From Candidatus Krumholzibacteriia bacterium (GTDB lineage Bacteria; Krumholzibacteriota; Krumholzibacteria; WVZY01; JAKEHA01), in assembly GCA_029863355.1 (NCBI GenBank), contig JAOTVO010000166.1, positions 1 to 6,173 of the forward strand: a DNA stretch of 6,173 nt, written 5' to 3'. Under the pieces are notes generated by a model that ran no database searches, was not told where the DNA came from, and was given only the letters and a program-made list of their open reading frames with translations. Positions 1-6,069 of this stretch are shown here, one piece after another. Within the stretch, counting starts at the first letter, position 1. The number at the start of each line of letters is the position of its first letter. The position numbers were made by a program, and so were the translations under genes.

Positions 1-2097
1 CTCTTCGGCGCCGTCCTGGCCACGGGGCCGCCCATCGACTTCACCAAGGACACGCTCGACCACATCGCCTACGTGGACGAGGTCGCCGCCACGGGCGAGT
101 GGTTCCCGACCACGGCGTTCTACCCGTCGCCGGGAAGCGACGGCGCCGACCTGCGCAAGGCGCTCCTGCACGGCGTCTACGGGCTCTTCGCCGCGTCGAG
201 CGGCCTCGGCGCGGGCGCGCTGTTCGCGCTGCTGGCGCCGGTGATGCTCGTCCTGCTGGGCGCGTGCGTGTACGCCGCCTCCCGCGACCTGCTCGGCGGC
301 CGCGCCGCGGCGGCGGTGGCGGCGCTGCTCTTTCTCCTGTGCTGGGACGGCGGCCCGCGCGACGCGGGGATCCGCGCGGCGTTCTACCCCAATCGTTTCG
401 GCGAGGCCGCGCTGCTCTTGTTTACGGCTGAAGCAGTCGCGCACCTGCGCGGCCGGCGGCGTCGCCTGGGGACGGCCGCCGCCTACGGGTTCATCGCGGC
501 GGCGATCCACATCCAGTACGCGCTGCTCGTCGCCTGCGTGGTCGGCGTAGCCGCCCTGTGGAAGACCTGCGTGGTGGATGCGCCCTGGCGGGCGCACCTG
601 CGGCGCGCGCTCCCGCTGGGCGGCGCCGCGTTCGTCGCGGTGGTTCCCTTCGGGCTCTACCGTTATCTCACCGCTTACCAGACCAACCCGCTGCACACAC
701 AGGTGCAGGGCGTGACGTTCGTGTGGGGCGACTGGTTCGTCGCCGACCTGGCGCGCACCGCGCAGTGGGGCGGACTGCTGGGGCTCTCCGCGCTCCTGGC
801 CATGGTCGCCCTGTGGCGCGAACGCCGCGCCAGCGCGGGCGTCGGTTTCGCCATCGCCTCTCTGGCCACGGTGCTCCTCCTCTACGCCAACCCGGTGGTG
901 CTCGCGCTGCTCTATGGAGCGCTCAGCTATCTGGTCTTCCGCATCGACCGCATCGCGCCGTTGTTCCTGCTGCCGGCCGCACTCACCAGCGGCCGGCGCG
1001 GTCTCTTCGTCCGCCGCCGCTGGGCGGCGGCCGCGGCCGGGCTTGCCGTGGCCGGCGCGGTGGTCGGCGCGGCGGGGCTCTTTTGGGGAGGCGCGTTTTC
1101 GCCGGCGGCGGTGGCGCGCGGGCGCGCGCTGAGTCACTGGCCGTGGAGGGCCGGTCTGTCCGTGCTCGCCGACAGCCTGCCGGCCGGCGCGGTGATCGCC
1201 AGCGACCCCGTCACGTCCTATACCGTCACCGCCTTCACGCCCCACCGGGTGGTGTGCACGCTCGACCAGCACGCCCCGCCCAACGACCGCCGCGTCGGCG
1301 AACGCGTGGCCGCCGCGCGTGACATCGTTTCTCCATACACCGCGCCGCGCGAGAAGATCGACCTCATGGCGCGCTTCGGCGCCACGCACGTGCTCTTGAA
1401 TCCGCGGCTGCCCGCGGGGCAGCGCCTCGACTACTGGACGCTCGACCCGTCGCTGGCCGCCGCCGCCGAGCGCGCGCTCGACGCCTGCGGTGGCGCGCTG
1501 GAGAAGCGCACGCTGCCCGACGGCCTCGTCCTCTACGCGCGCACCGGCGAGCCCGCGCCGCCCGGCGCGGGCGACGGCTACACCGGCCTCGTCGGCGCCC
1601 TGCCCCCGGGCGTTACCGCCGTCGGGGCGTCCGCCGGCACGGCGCGCCTGGCGGGCGCCGCCGTGGGCGAGGCCGAGATCGAGCGCGGCGGCGCGCTCGC
1701 CATGGAGACGTTCTGGTCGCCGGGCGAGCCGGTGGGGCCGGGGACGTACGTCGTCACCGTGCGCTTCGACCACGCGGAGCTCGCGTTGCCGCTGGGCGGC
1801 CGGCCCTTCCCCAAGCTCGCGCGCAAGCTCAAGGAGGCGATCGAGGGCCGGCGCTACCGTTTCCGCGCCGACCACATGGTCGCGCATGGCTTCTTCGGCC
1901 CGGACGCGTGGCCTGCGGGTGCGATCGTCCGCGACTCGGTGGTGGTGCGCGTGCCACGCTATATGGCCGCCGGGCGCTACACGGTGCGCGTCAAGATGAT
2001 CACGGTGGCCAATGCGCCCAACCAGCGGCTGCGCGACTACTTCTTTGACGACGACGTCTACGAGGGCGTTCCGGTGGGGGAGATCACGATCCGGTGA
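1..2097 (+). CDS. Multi-pass membrane protein, GT-C glycosyltransferase-like, 5' end missing
   Basis: The reading frame is open from the first base, so the gene starts outside the window; a GTG at 73 is in frame but lies inside continuous coding sequence. About 698 codons are visible. The first part carries a periplasmic-loop-like stretch with [12 protein letters not shown], resembling the acidic first loop of GT-C enzymes, which transfer sugars from polyprenyl-phosphate donors. About eight hydrophobic segments follow, near 205-279, 295-345, 481-565, 610-660, 772-820, 841-940, 949-993 and 1018-1092. From about 1130 the protein is soluble. It contains [18 protein letters not shown] and LDQHAPPND, a pattern I associate with large bacterial GT39/GT83-like membrane proteins, and then a probably beta-rich tail. 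The GT-C assignment is inference from topology and loop motifs; the acceptor and donor are unknown. An uncharacterised membrane protein without transferase activity is the alternative. Codon use is strongly GC-rich, like queF and pcm. It ends 59 bases before queF. Confidence 0.72.
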   Translation, partial: LFGAVLATGPPIDFTKDTLDHIAYVDEVAATGEWFPTTAFYPSPGSDGADLRKALLHGVYGLFAASSGLGAGALFALLAPVMLVLLGACVYAASRDLLGGRAAAAVAALLFLLCWDGGPRDAGIRAAFYPNRFGEAALLLFTAEAVAHLRGRRRRLGTAAAYGFIAAAIHIQYALLVACVVGVAALWKTCVVDAPWRAHLRRALPLGGAAFVAVVPFGLYRYLTAYQTNPLHTQVQGVTFVWGDWFVADLARTAQWGGLLGLSALLAMVALWRERRASAGVGFAIASLATVLLLYANPVVLALLYGALSYLVFRIDRIAPLFLLPAALTSGRRGLFVRRRWAAAAAGLAVAGAVVGAAGLFWGGAFSPAAVARGRALSHWPWRAGLSVLADSLPAGAVIASDPVTSYTVTAFTPHRVVCTLDQHAPPNDRRVGERVAAARDIVSPYTAPREKIDLMARFGATHVLLNPRLPAGQRLDYWTLDPSLAAAAERALDACGGALEKRTLPDGLVLYARTGEPAPPGAGDGYTGLVGALPPGVTAVGASAGTARLAGAAVGEAEIERGGALAMETFWSPGEPVGPGTYVVTVRFDHAELALPLGGRPFPKLARKLKEAIEGRRYRFRADHMVAHGFFGPDAWPAGAIVRDSVVVRVPRYMAAGRYTVRVKMITVANAPNQRLRDYFFDDDVYEGVPVGEITIR

Positions 2098-2120
2098 GCC
2101 GGCGCGCGGCCGGCCGGCCC

Positions 2121-2150
2121 TTGCGCGCGCGGCACGCGCGGCGCTACAAT
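2121..2150 (+). promoter_or_regulatory. Sigma70-like promoter for queF, predicted leaderless start
   Basis: TTGCGC (2121-2126) and TACAAT (2145-2150) are separated by 18 bases. The -10 box matches the consensus at five of six positions and stands out in a very GC-rich background. The queF ATG begins only 7 bases after the -10 box, where transcription would normally start, so the transcript would carry little or no leader. No Shine-Dalgarno sequence is visible before the ATG, which fits. The palindrome GGCCGGCCGGCC (2108-2119) lies just upstream; whether it is an operator or chance GC-rich sequence cannot be told. Confidence 0.5.
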
Positions 2151-2156
2151 GGCGGC

Positions 2157-2531
2157 ATGCCGACAGAGCCTTTCCGAGAGCTGGAAACCTTCGCCAACCC
2201 CAACCCCGAGCGGGACTACCTGATCTCGTTCGAGTGTCCGGAGTTCACGTGCCTGTGCCCGCGTACGGGGCAGCCGGACTTCGCGACCATCCGCATCCGC
2301 TACGTGCCGGACCAGCAGTGCGTGGAGCTCAAGTCTCTCAAGTTGTACCTGTGGTCCTACCGCAACGAGGGCGCGTTTCACGAGGCGGTGACGAACCGCA
2401 TCCTCGACGACCTCGCCGCCGCGTGCCGCCCGCGCTTCATCGAAGTTATCGGCGACTTCTACGTGCGCGGCGGCATCCACACCGTGGTCAAGGCGACGCA
2501 GGGCGCGTCGCCGGCCGCACCGCGCGACTAG
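2157..2531 (+). CDS. queF: NADPH-dependent 7-cyano-7-deazaguanine (preQ0) reductase QueF, short single-domain type
   Basis: QueF reduces the nitrile of preQ0 to the amine of preQ1 in the cytoplasm, using NADPH, in the biosynthesis of the tRNA nucleoside queuosine. The 124-residue product matches the short, YkvM-like class. [17 protein letters not shown] (27-43) holds the expected nucleophile Cys34 and general acid Asp41. [14 protein letters not shown] (57-70) is the QueF family motif, and FHE (74-76) supplies the His-Glu pair that contacts substrate. RGGI (104-107) is also typical. The ATG at 2157 is preferred: the frame stays open upstream to an ATG-less GTG at 2094 overlapping the previous stop, but those 21 extra residues are arginine-rich and unlike the family. 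No other queuosine gene is in the window, so preQ0 must be made elsewhere. The stop lies 7 bases from the convergent pcm stop. Confidence 0.95.
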   Translation: MPTEPFRELETFANPNPERDYLISFECPEFTCLCPRTGQPDFATIRIRYVPDQQCVELKSLKLYLWSYRNEGAFHEAVTNRILDDLAAACRPRFIEVIGDFYVRGGIHTVVKATQGASPAAPRD

Positions 2532-2538
2532 CGCAGAC

Positions 2539-3282
2539 TCAGCGTTCGTCCCGCTCTGGCTGCGCTTCCTTGCCGTGCACCATGGGCACGAAACGCACGG
2601 CGGTGACCACGCGCTGGCGCACCTTCCCCCCGTCCTTCTCCACCAGGACGAGCTCCTGGTAGCCGCTGCCCACGGGCAGCACCATGCGGCCGCCGTCGGC
2701 GAGCTGCTCGACGAGCTTGGGCGGGATCTTATCGGGCGCCGCGGTGACGATGATCTTGTCGAAGGGCGCCGCTTCGGGCCACCCCAGGTAGCCGTCGCCG
2801 ACGCGCACCTCGACGTTGTCGTAACCGAGGCGCTCGAGGCGCTCGCGCGCCGTGACACCCAGCGCTTCGACGATCTCGATCGTGTAGACCTTGGCGACGA
2901 GCACGGAGAGGACGGCAGCCTGGTAGCCGGAGCCCGTCCCGATCTCGAGCACGCGGTCCTCCCTGTCGGGCGCGATCACTTCGGTCATGAGTGCCACGAT
3001 GTAGGGCTGCGAGATCGTCTGCCCGTGGCCGATGCGCAGGGGCGTGTCCTCGTAGGCGTGGGACTCGGCCTCGTCGGGTACGAAGAGGTGTCGCTCGACG
3101 GTGCGCATCGCCTCCAGCACGCGGGCGTCGGTGACGCCGCGGCGCTCGATCTGCGTCTCCACCATGTGCCGTCTTTTTCGCGCCATCTCGTCGTCTCCAG
3201 TTCCACTTTGCGCCGCCGCACCCGGCGCTGACGTCCACGCCGCCAGCGCGGCGAGGGTCGCGGCGATCCAGCGAGCGACCAT
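2539..3282 (-). CDS. pcm: Protein-L-isoaspartate O-methyltransferase with N-terminal signal peptide
   Basis: Pcm methylates L-isoaspartyl residues in age-damaged proteins with S-adenosylmethionine, starting their repair. The 247-residue product has the family blocks in order: HLFVP (65-69), AYEDTPLRIGHGQTISQP (76-93), the SAM-binding motif VLEIGTGSGYQ (111-121), the acidic strand end IEIVE (135-139), GDGYLGWPE (162-170), FDKIIVTAA (174-182) and GGRMVLPVG (197-205). The catalytic core is complete. Residues 1-24 form a signal peptide: Arg4, a hydrophobic stretch over 5-16, then a likely cut after AAA before Gln25. GGGAGG 6 bases upstream of ATG 3282 supports this start, so the enzyme should be exported, unlike the cytosolic E. 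coli form of about 208 residues. The protein has no cysteine. An internal ATG at residue 33, with GGAG 8 bases before it, could give a cytosolic form. It is transcribed towards queF and divergently from the lipoprotein gene. Confidence 0.93.
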   Translation of the reverse strand: MVARWIAATLAALAAWTSAPGAAAQSGTGDDEMARKRRHMVETQIERRGVTDARVLEAMRTVERHLFVPDEAESHAYEDTPLRIGHGQTISQPYIVALMTEVIAPDREDRVLEIGTGSGYQAAVLSVLVAKVYTIEIVEALGVTARERLERLGYDNVEVRVGDGYLGWPEAAPFDKIIVTAAPDKIPPKLVEQLADGGRMVLPVGSGYQELVLVEKDGGKVRQRVVTAVRFVPMVHGKEAQPERDER

Positions 3283-3288
3283 AGCCGA

Positions 3289-3294
3289 CCTCCC
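3289..3294 (-). promoter_or_regulatory. Ribosome binding site fixing the long pcm start
   Basis: On the minus strand GGGAGG lies 6 bases before the ATG at 3282. It is the strongest Shine-Dalgarno match near this gene and favours the start that includes the signal peptide. The competing internal start at 3186 has only GGAG at 8 bases. Confidence 0.6.
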
Positions 3295-3323
3295 GGAGAG
3301 TTTGCGGGCGGGGCACCCGCGGC

Positions 3324-3352
3324 ATTATCTTCACCATCTAGGATAGACCCAA
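3324..3352 (-). promoter_or_regulatory. Candidate sigma70-like promoter for pcm
   Basis: Reading the minus strand, TTGGGT (3352-3347) and GATAAT (3329-3324) are separated by 17 bases. The -10 box matches five of six consensus positions; the -35 box matches only three. The start of transcription would fall near 3317, giving a leader of about 35 bases that contains the ribosome binding site. The site lies in the short gap shared with the divergent lipoprotein gene, so the two promoters may overlap. Confidence 0.4.
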
Positions 3353-3373
3353 ACCCCAGGGGCCTCCACACCA

Positions 3374-3961
3374 ATGCGACCCGATGCTGACCCCACACCG
3401 CGCAACCGCCTCTCCGCGGCCGCCCTGGCATTCGTAGCCGCCACCGCCCTGCTGGCAGCCGGCTGCGGGGAGAAGGAGGCCCCAGTCGACCCCGAGGCCC
3501 GCGTCTGCGGCCGCGCGGAGGCCGGCGTGGGCCTGCGCGTTGAGGGGCGCGCCAGCCCCATCGACGTCTGCGTGGCCGACGACGAAGCGGCCGTCTCCAT
3601 CACGGCCGAGAACTACTACAGTATTACCGCCCGCATGGTGTCCGGAGGAGACATCTTCGAGGTCCAGCTGCTCTTCCCCAAGCGCGCCGACTTTCCCGTG
3701 GCGCTCGACGTCACCGGCACCCTCTCCGCCCTGGACGTGGAGTCCGCCTGGATCTTCTACCAAGAGATACCCCAGAGCGGCGACGCCTTCGAGTCCGAGC
3801 TGGCCACGGCGGGCACGTTCGTTCTCGGCTTCGCCGCCGACGACGTGGTCACGGCCACCCTGAGCGACATCTCGCTCACCATGATCCGCCAGAGCGATGG
3901 CGAGGCCGCCGGCACGCGCCTCATCGAGGAAGGCTTTCTCTCGGTCTCGGTGACGCCGTAG
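3374..3961 (+). CDS. Predicted lipoprotein of unknown function
   Basis: I do not recognise this 195-residue protein. Its N-terminus has arginines at 2, 10 and 12, a hydrophobic stretch over 13-29 and a lipobox LAAGC with Cys31 as the lipid-bearing residue, so it should be cut by signal peptidase II. Residue +2 is Gly, not Asp, so transport to the outer membrane is possible in a Gram-negative cell. The mature part has two further cysteines, Cys45 and Cys66, which could form a disulfide bond. The remainder alternates hydrophobic and polar residues in a beta-rich pattern (for example FEVQLLFPK and TFVLGFAADDVVTATLSD) and suggests a small beta-sandwich or similar fold. The ATG at 3374 is the best start; AGGGG 11 bases upstream is a weak ribosome binding site. 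Codon use matches the genes to its left. It is divergent from pcm, which gives no clear hint of its job. Confidence 0.8.
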   Translation: MRPDADPTPRNRLSAAALAFVAATALLAAGCGEKEAPVDPEARVCGRAEAGVGLRVEGRASPIDVCVADDEAAVSITAENYYSITARMVSGGDIFEVQLLFPKRADFPVALDVTGTLSALDVESAWIFYQEIPQSGDAFESELATAGTFVLGFAADDVVTATLSDISLTMIRQSDGEAAGTRLIEEGFLSVSVTP

Positions 3962-3974
3962 GGTCAGGACCCGT

Positions 3975-4013
3975 GGCCTCTCAACCCGCCCCGCCTTTGT
4001 CCGGGTTCAGGCC
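3975..4013. terminator. Imperfect inverted repeat after the lipoprotein gene, possible terminator
   Basis: GGCCT (3975-3979) pairs with AGGCC (4009-4013) and AACCCG (3983-3988) pairs with CGGGTT (4002-4007). The internal loop is three bases against one and the apical loop is 13 bases. It begins 13 bases after the lipoprotein stop, a usual place for a terminator, but no run of T follows on either strand, so it is not a canonical intrinsic terminator. It may be an RNA-processing hairpin or chance. Confidence 0.35.
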
Positions 4014-4114
4014 TCGTAGTGTTCGAGGTCCGGCGCATAGAAGATCGGAAGACGGATGCGCATTACTGCCGAGAACGTATCGAACCACGTTCTTGAGATT
4101 CTGTGTCGTCTAAG
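4007..4114 (-). pseudogene. Possible C-terminal remnant of a minus-strand gene
   Basis: A minus-strand frame of 35 codons runs from an in-frame stop at 4115-4117 to a TGA at 4007-4009. Its end reads FYAPDLEHYEA, which looks like ordinary protein sequence rather than random codons, and includes WFDTFSAVMRIRLPIF just before it. No full gene fits upstream, because the frame is closed at 4115. It could be the remnant of a gene cut by a rearrangement, or chance. I do not recognise a family. Confidence 0.15.
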
Positions 4115-4158
4115 TCAGCCCTGCAGCGGTCAAGCCTAAGTGCATCGCCATTGGCTAG

Positions 4159-4187
4159 TTGACAACAGTCCGCCCACGGATTACACT
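4159..4187 (+). promoter_or_regulatory. Strong sigma70-type promoter for the OmpA-domain gene
   Basis: TTGACA (4159-4164) is a perfect -35 box. TACACT (4182-4187) follows after an ideal 17-base spacer and matches the -10 consensus at four of six positions. Transcription would start near 4194, leaving a leader of about 86 bases before the ATG at 4280. No second gene lies between, so the promoter belongs to the OmpA-domain gene. Confidence 0.65.
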
Positions 4188-4264
4188 CCGTGTATGTTTT
4201 CCGTCAGCGAAGTGTCGACAACAAGTGAATAAGGAGTACAAGACGACTTTGCTAGAATGAACCC

Positions 4265-4273
4265 AAGGAGGAG
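4265..4273 (+). promoter_or_regulatory. Strong ribosome binding site for the OmpA-domain gene
   Basis: AAGGAGGAG is close to a full complement of the 16S rRNA tail. Its AAGGAGG core ends 8 bases before ATG 4280. This favours 4280 over the next in-frame ATG at 4298, which would also leave an acceptable signal peptide. Confidence 0.7.
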
Positions 4274-4279
4274 CTCACT

Positions 4280-5737
4280 ATGTGTAGACCGCTTAGAATG
4301 ATTAGTGCATTCACGTTGGCAATTCTTCTTTTCGCGCTGCCCTTGACGTCGAACGCCCAGCCGCTCAAAGAATCGCTCTTTGCAGAGGCGGAGCAGACGA
4401 TGGCGGCAGCAAAGAAGGCGCGTGCTGATTTGCTCGCTCCAAAGAACTATGGCAAGGCGCTCGAACATTACAACAAAGCCGAAAAGAAGTTCGACAATGG
4501 AGATAGCATCGAAGACATCCGCCGCGAGCTCAAGCAAACGGTTGACTATCTAAAGCAGGCTCTGGACGCCACTAAGCTTGCGGAGGTCACGTTGACGCCA
4601 ACGATACAGGCCCGAGAGGACGCCGAGAAGGCGTCGGCTCCCCAGTATTCCGCGAAACAGTGGGCCGAAGCAGAGAAAAAGTTCGCGGAGGCCGCCACGG
4701 AGCTCGAAAACGGTGACGTAAACGATGCACGGAAGAAAGGTGATGAAGCAGTAGCCCGGTACCGGGAGGCGGAGTTGAACGCGATCAAATCTTACCTCTT
4801 CAATGAGACGCGTCAACTCCAGCGATCGGCCGATGAAAATAAGGTCCAGAAATATGCACCCAAAACCTTTGCGCATTCATTGACACTGCTCCAACAGGCA
4901 GAAGATGCCTTGAATAAGGACCGGTATGACACCGATCGTCCGCGCATCATGGCACGGGAAGCGATGTACGAGGCAAAGCACGCAGTCTATATCGCCGATC
5001 TGATAAGCAACATGGAAGAACGGAAGATGACGACCGAGGACCTGATTCTGGCGTCGGAGTCTCCGCTAGAAAGAATCGCAGCAAGCATTGATGTCTCAGC
5101 GGAGTTCGACAACGGCTACAAAAAGACGACGGATATGATTCTCGAGTACATCGTGACCGAGCACACAAAATCCGAACGATTGAGCCAGGAGATCTCGGAT
5201 CGGAAGCAGAATATTGTTGATTTGGAGCAACATATCGCTGCGCTGGAGGCCAAGCTGGGCGGCGCGAAAGAGGAGGAAAGCATACTCAGAGACCGTATTC
5301 GCGCGCAAGAAGATGTCCGACAGAAATTCAGCCAAGTCGAAACGATGTTCGGCCAATCAGAAGCGCGCGTACTGCGCGAAGGCAACATAGTCATCATCCG
5401 TCTCATTGGAATGAACTTCGAAGTGGGTCAATCCACGATTCGACCTGAGCACTTTGAATTGTTGTCGAAAATCGAGAAAGCCATTCTCGTTTTTCCGGGT
5501 GCCGGCGTCCGTGTCGAGGGCCACACGGACTCTTACGGCTCCGATGAGTCCAACCTCAAACTCTCGCAGGATCGTGCCGAGGCAGTTCGGTTATATCTTG
5601 CGGCGAATATGGGCTCCGGAGCGCCAAACATGACGTCCGTCGGCTACGGCGAGGCCCGCCCCATCGCAAACAACGAGACCAAAGACGGCCGCGCAACAAA
5701 CCGCAGGATTGATATCGTGATCTTGCCACATATGTAG
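4280..5737 (+). CDS. Exported protein with three helical repeats, coiled coil and C-terminal OmpA-like domain
   Basis: The 485-residue product has a signal peptide (Arg3 and Arg6, hydrophobic 8-22, likely cut after SNA at 26) and no lipobox, so it should be released into the periplasm or sit at the outer membrane. Three related helical repeats follow at about 51-100, 118-168 and 191-243. Each begins with an APK or APQ block and an aromatic residue, followed by a helix rich in AE and K; they resemble the DUF4398-type repeats often joined to OmpA domains. A charged coiled coil spans about 295-358. The OmpA-like domain covers 364-485 and contains EGHTDSYGSDESN, LSQDRAEAVRLYL, VGYGEARPIANN and GRATNRRIDIVI. 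Asp417 and Arg432 have the spacing of the residues that grip diaminopimelate in peptidoglycan, so binding should be intact. Likely role: a spacer or tether between peptidoglycan and another envelope component. There is no N-terminal beta-barrel. It has its own promoter, and its GC content is well below that of the genes to the left. Confidence 0.92.
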   Translation: MCRPLRMISAFTLAILLFALPLTSNAQPLKESLFAEAEQTMAAAKKARADLLAPKNYGKALEHYNKAEKKFDNGDSIEDIRRELKQTVDYLKQALDATKLAEVTLTPTIQAREDAEKASAPQYSAKQWAEAEKKFAEAATELENGDVNDARKKGDEAVARYREAELNAIKSYLFNETRQLQRSADENKVQKYAPKTFAHSLTLLQQAEDALNKDRYDTDRPRIMAREAMYEAKHAVYIADLISNMEERKMTTEDLILASESPLERIAASIDVSAEFDNGYKKTTDMILEYIVTEHTKSERLSQEISDRKQNIVDLEQHIAALEAKLGGAKEEESILRDRIRAQEDVRQKFSQVETMFGQSEARVLREGNIVIIRLIGMNFEVGQSTIRPEHFELLSKIEKAILVFPGAGVRVEGHTDSYGSDESNLKLSQDRAEAVRLYLAANMGSGAPNMTSVGYGEARPIANNETKDGRATNRRIDIVILPHM

Positions 5738-5750
5738 GCAGTTCGCTTGC

Positions 5751-5780
5751 GGCAGCCCCCCCCTTGTGGGTGGGGCTGCC
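5751..5780. terminator. Long GC-rich hairpin after the OmpA-domain gene
   Basis: GGCAGCCCC (5751-5759) pairs perfectly with GGGGCTGCC (5772-5780). After one C-T mismatch, CCC (5761-5763) pairs with GGG (5768-5770), leaving a TTGT loop. The hairpin starts 13 bases after the stop codon. It lacks a T run on either strand, so it may act as a non-canonical terminator or as a 3'-end stabiliser. It would separate this gene from the LapA-like gene downstream. Confidence 0.55.
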
Positions 5781-5859
5781 ACCCCGACGCGATGAAAGGA
5801 AGCTTATGGGCGTTGGGTCGCTAAGGTAGTAATTCCGAGAGTAATTAGAAAGGTTTCAC

Positions 5860-6069
5860 GTGCGACGGATGAAGATGTGGCTGCTTATCGCTTTATTGGT
5901 CCTAATCGCGATCGTCGTTGCGCAGAACAGCGCGGTGGTGAGCCTGCGTTTCCTGTTCTGGGAAGCGAGCCTATCTCGCGTCGTCTTGCTGTTGCTCACG
6001 TTGGCCATTGGGATCATGATTGGTTTCATCGGAGCCAAGATGTTGAAGGGGCGGCAACGTGGTGAATAG
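5860..6069 (+). CDS. Small LapA-domain (DUF1049) inner-membrane protein
   Basis: The 69-residue product has two transmembrane helices, about 7-21 and 41-59, joined by a short loop containing QNSAVVSLRFLFWE (22-35). The QNS element, the LRFLFW strand and the second helix with its GIMIGFIGA glycines are the hallmark of the LapA domain. In E. coli, LapA (YciS) works with LapB to control lipopolysaccharide synthesis through FtsH-mediated turnover of LpxC. Whether this homologue does the same is unknown, as no lapB is visible. The GTG start at 5860 is chosen because AGAAAGG ends 6 bases before it; the in-frame ATG at 5869 would lie 15 bases away and lose only three residues. No clear promoter was found in the 122-base gap upstream. 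The stop overlaps the start region of the next gene, which suggests translational coupling. Confidence 0.85.
   Translation: MRRMKMWLLIALLVLIAIVVAQNSAVVSLRFLFWEASLSRVVLLLLTLAIGIMIGFIGAKMLKGRQRGE

Larger units (their letters stand above)
3962..4279. other. 318-base gap with a change in base composition
   Basis: No confident gene lies here. In order it holds an imperfect hairpin (3975-4013), a short open minus-strand segment (4007-4114), a strong promoter (4159-4187) and an 86-base leader ending in a strong ribosome binding site. Hand counts of 60-base lines give about 68% GC at 3961-4020 but about 53-55% at 4021-4140, so the compositional change that separates the two halves of the window falls near 4020. 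I see no tRNA, direct repeat or transposase fragment marking the boundary. Confidence 0.6.

Noticed and set aside
558..1322. Long plus-strand open frame inside the membrane-protein gene
   Set aside because: The product is mostly Arg, Ala, Gly and Pro, as expected from an out-of-frame reading of very GC-rich coding DNA, and it has no domain. The same applies to 99-431, 914-1132 and 1490-1999.
2108..2119. Palindrome GGCCGGCCGGCC before queF as an operator
   Set aside because: Such palindromes are common by chance in DNA of this GC content, and nothing else supports a binding site.
2058..2858. Minus-strand open frame of 266 codons across queF and the end of pcm
   Set aside because: It is antisense to queF, which has intact catalytic residues, and overlaps pcm in another frame. 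Its composition is low-complexity Ser and Arg at one end.
2575..3231. Plus-strand open frame of 218 codons antisense to pcm
   Set aside because: The product is rich in His, Asp and Leu, as expected from mirror reading of the pcm codons, and it lacks any motif. Pcm has a full set of family blocks.
3338..3763. Minus-strand open frame antisense to the lipoprotein gene
   Set aside because: It is Gly- and Ala-rich without a domain, while the plus strand has a clear signal peptide and lipobox.
4001..4035. tRNA T-arm-like bases (GGTTCAGG and GTTCGAGGTCC) suggesting a tRNA or attachment site at the composition boundary
   Set aside because: The flanking bases do not form the five-pair T stem and no acceptor or anticodon arm can be drawn around them.
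4257..4301. Upstream ORF of 14 codons overlapping the OmpA-domain start
   Set aside because: The only AAGGAG nearby is about 20 bases from its ATG, too far, and the strong ribosome binding site serves the main start. Probably chance.
4181..4537. Minus-strand open frame of 118 codons over the start of the OmpA-domain gene
   Set aside because: It covers the promoter, leader and signal peptide of a well-supported gene and has no recognisable domain.
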